64,000 nucleotides of DNA, from contig NZ_OX636706.1 of NCBI RefSeq assembly GCF_951793255.1, forward strand, positions 1,587,001 through 1,651,000, in the 5' to 3' direction. The stretch comes from Desulfovibrio piger (GTDB lineage Bacteria > Desulfobacterota > Desulfovibrionia > Desulfovibrionales > Desulfovibrionaceae). The translations under genes and the position numbers were made by a program. This document shows positions 63,046 to 64,000 of this stretch, piece after piece; position 1 is the stretch's first letter; the number at the start of each line of letters is the position of its first letter. The notes beneath the pieces are model-generated. The model was not told the origin of the DNA and did no database searches. It worked only from the letters and a program-made list of their open reading frames with translations.

Positions 63046-64000
63046 ATGACGGACAAACCGGTCTCCGTCTATTTTACCGCTGAGAACCGCACCTTCTGGC
63101 TGCACGGCCTGTTCTGGGGCCTGGTGACCCTGGGCCTGGCCTTTGCCCTGCGCATGCTGGAATGGCCCTGCTGGCAGAACCCGGAGTACTGTCTGGGCTC
63201 GGAATGGCTGCTGGCCACGCACGATGCCTACCACTGGGTGGCCGGTGCCGAAGGTTTCGGCCATGCGGTGGGGCACCCCATGGCCGTCATGCTGCGCGGC
63301 ATGGCCGATCTGCTGGGGACCTATCCCGCGGCGGTGGCCTTCTGGTTCCCGGCGCTGCTCTCCTGCTTCGTGGCCGTCATCGTCTACGCCTGGGTCTGGG
63401 CCCTGGGCAGCATGGAAGCCGGTGTGGCGGCGGGCCTGCTGACCAGCCTTGCGCCGGGTTTCCTGGCCCGCACGCTGCTGGGCTACTATGACACGGACCT
63501 GGTGACCCTGTTCTTCCCCCTGCTCATGACCCTGGCGCCTGCCTGCTGGGCCATGCGCTACATGCTCCTGCCCCAGCTGATCCTGAAAAAGCTCATCGTA
63601 GGTTCCGGCCTGGCCGCGGCCAGACGCCTTTGGGGCAGCTCGCTGGCCGAGCAGGACCTGCGCCTGGGCAACCCCCTGCGCTGGCAGTGGGTGGTGCTGC
63701 TGGGCGTTTCCGGCGTCATCTCCTGGTGGACGCAGGAATGGCACTCGGTCTTCCCCTATCTGACCCGCTACAATGTCTGTCTGCTGGCCTTCATGAGCCT
63801 GGTCATGGCGCCGCGCGGCCGCCGCAACCTTCTGCTGCTGGGCTCGCTGGCCTACGCCCTGCCCACGCTGGGCGGCCCCCTGTTCTTCGGCTTCAGCGCC
63901 CTGCTCATGACCGCGGGCTGGACGCGTGCCCGTCAGATGTACCGTCTGCGCCAGTGGCTGTGCCGCCCCTGGGTCCTCATCCTCCTCTGGCTGGGGGTGG
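63046..64000 (+). CDS. pglB: STT3/PglB oligosaccharyltransferase, N-terminal part
   Basis: At least 318 residues, running off the window without a stop. Start ATG 63046 after AAAGGAGAG. Multi-span membrane protein; ATHDAYHWVAGAEG gives the first acidic DxD-like motif and GYYDTDLVTLFFP the second, with SWWTQEWH after. These are the STT3/PglB landmarks; the WWDYG motif would lie beyond base 64000. It transfers a lipid-linked glycan to Asn in exported proteins. Active PglB homologues and glycosylated cytochromes are known in Desulfovibrio. Confidence 0.9.
   Translation, partial: MTDKPVSVYFTAENRTFWLHGLFWGLVTLGLAFALRMLEWPCWQNPEYCLGSEWLLATHDAYHWVAGAEGFGHAVGHPMAVMLRGMADLLGTYPAAVAFWFPALLSCFVAVIVYAWVWALGSMEAGVAAGLLTSLAPGFLARTLLGYYDTDLVTLFFPLLMTLAPACWAMRYMLLPQLILKKLIVGSGLAAARRLWGSSLAEQDLRLGNPLRWQWVVLLGVSGVISWWTQEWHSVFPYLTRYNVCLLAFMSLVMAPRGRRNLLLLGSLAYALPTLGGPLFFGFSALLMTAGWTRARQMYRLRQWLCRPWVLILLWLGV

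Overview
The window reads as chromosome of a gut-type sulfate reducer of the genus Desulfovibrio (D. piger / D. desulfuricans-like). The reasons are a nine-haem periplasmic cytochrome c with its Tat-exported ferredoxin partner (Nhc/Hmc family), a HydG maturase for [FeFe]-hydrogenase, a short-chain flavodoxin, an adenylate kinase whose metal-binding LID matches the D. gigas pattern exactly, and high GC coding sequence throughout. This assignment comes from recognising protein families; no 16S gene is present.

Layout. 1-2.3 kb: nhcABC electron-transfer operon (minus). 2.6-6.5 kb: housekeeping minus-strand genes miaA, coaD, rsmD and a beta-CASP metallo-beta-lactamase protein. 6.6-12.7 kb (plus): LOG-family nucleotide hydrolase, tadA, a membrane spermidine-synthase-like protein, a small conserved protein, a candidate small RNA on the opposite strand, then eutBC for ethanolamine cleavage. 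12.8-20.4 kb (minus): a CAU-anticodon tRNA, a minimal sufCB pair with a small upstream gene, adk, a 1,144-residue AsmA-like protein and a small membrane-anchored protein. 20.5-25.3 kb (plus): an unusual radical SAM protein, flavodoxin, galE and an exported MsrB-MsrA fusion. 25.4-26.9 kb: two identical IS1-family elements in direct tandem, with the same 8-bp target duplication before, between and after them. 27-37.7 kb: an MFS carrier, a periplasmic binding protein, hydG, a 1,009-residue membrane protein of unknown function, iron alcohol dehydrogenase and a P1-family peptidase.

37.9-46.4 kb is the most distinctive part. A minus-strand operon (ridA, D-cysteine desulfhydrase-like gene, NhaC-type transporter, unknown 413-residue protein) and its divergent GntR regulator lie between two almost identical 1.53-kb copies of pdxS-pdxT, the two-gene pyridoxal-phosphate synthase. 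The enzymes fit together: pdxST makes PLP, the desulfhydrase uses PLP and can release 2-aminoacrylate, and RidA removes that toxic intermediate. Two copies of the palindrome ATGTCGACAT sit in the divergent promoter region and one overlaps the operon's -10 box. The copy of pdxST at the operon end has no visible promoter of its own and lies just behind an intrinsic terminator, while the other copy has a good promoter. The layout is what a single-crossover integration or a tandem duplication of a 6.86-kb unit would leave.

46.7-64 kb: a small plus-strand cluster (unknown protein, HAD phosphatase, YggT, DUF465), ilvB-ilvN-ilvC with a hairpin-rich leader before ilvC, a methyltransferase, a 70-bp tandem repeat present four times, an orphan oligopeptide-type ABC ATPase, a minus-strand cluster fabD-argS-SPOR-mlaE-mlaF-mlaD-mlaC-mlaA for envelope lipid transport, then plus-strand rsmG and the N-terminal part of an STT3/PglB oligosaccharyltransferase that runs off the window. 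Promoters, operators and terminators are read by eye from consensus and symmetry and should be treated as predictions.
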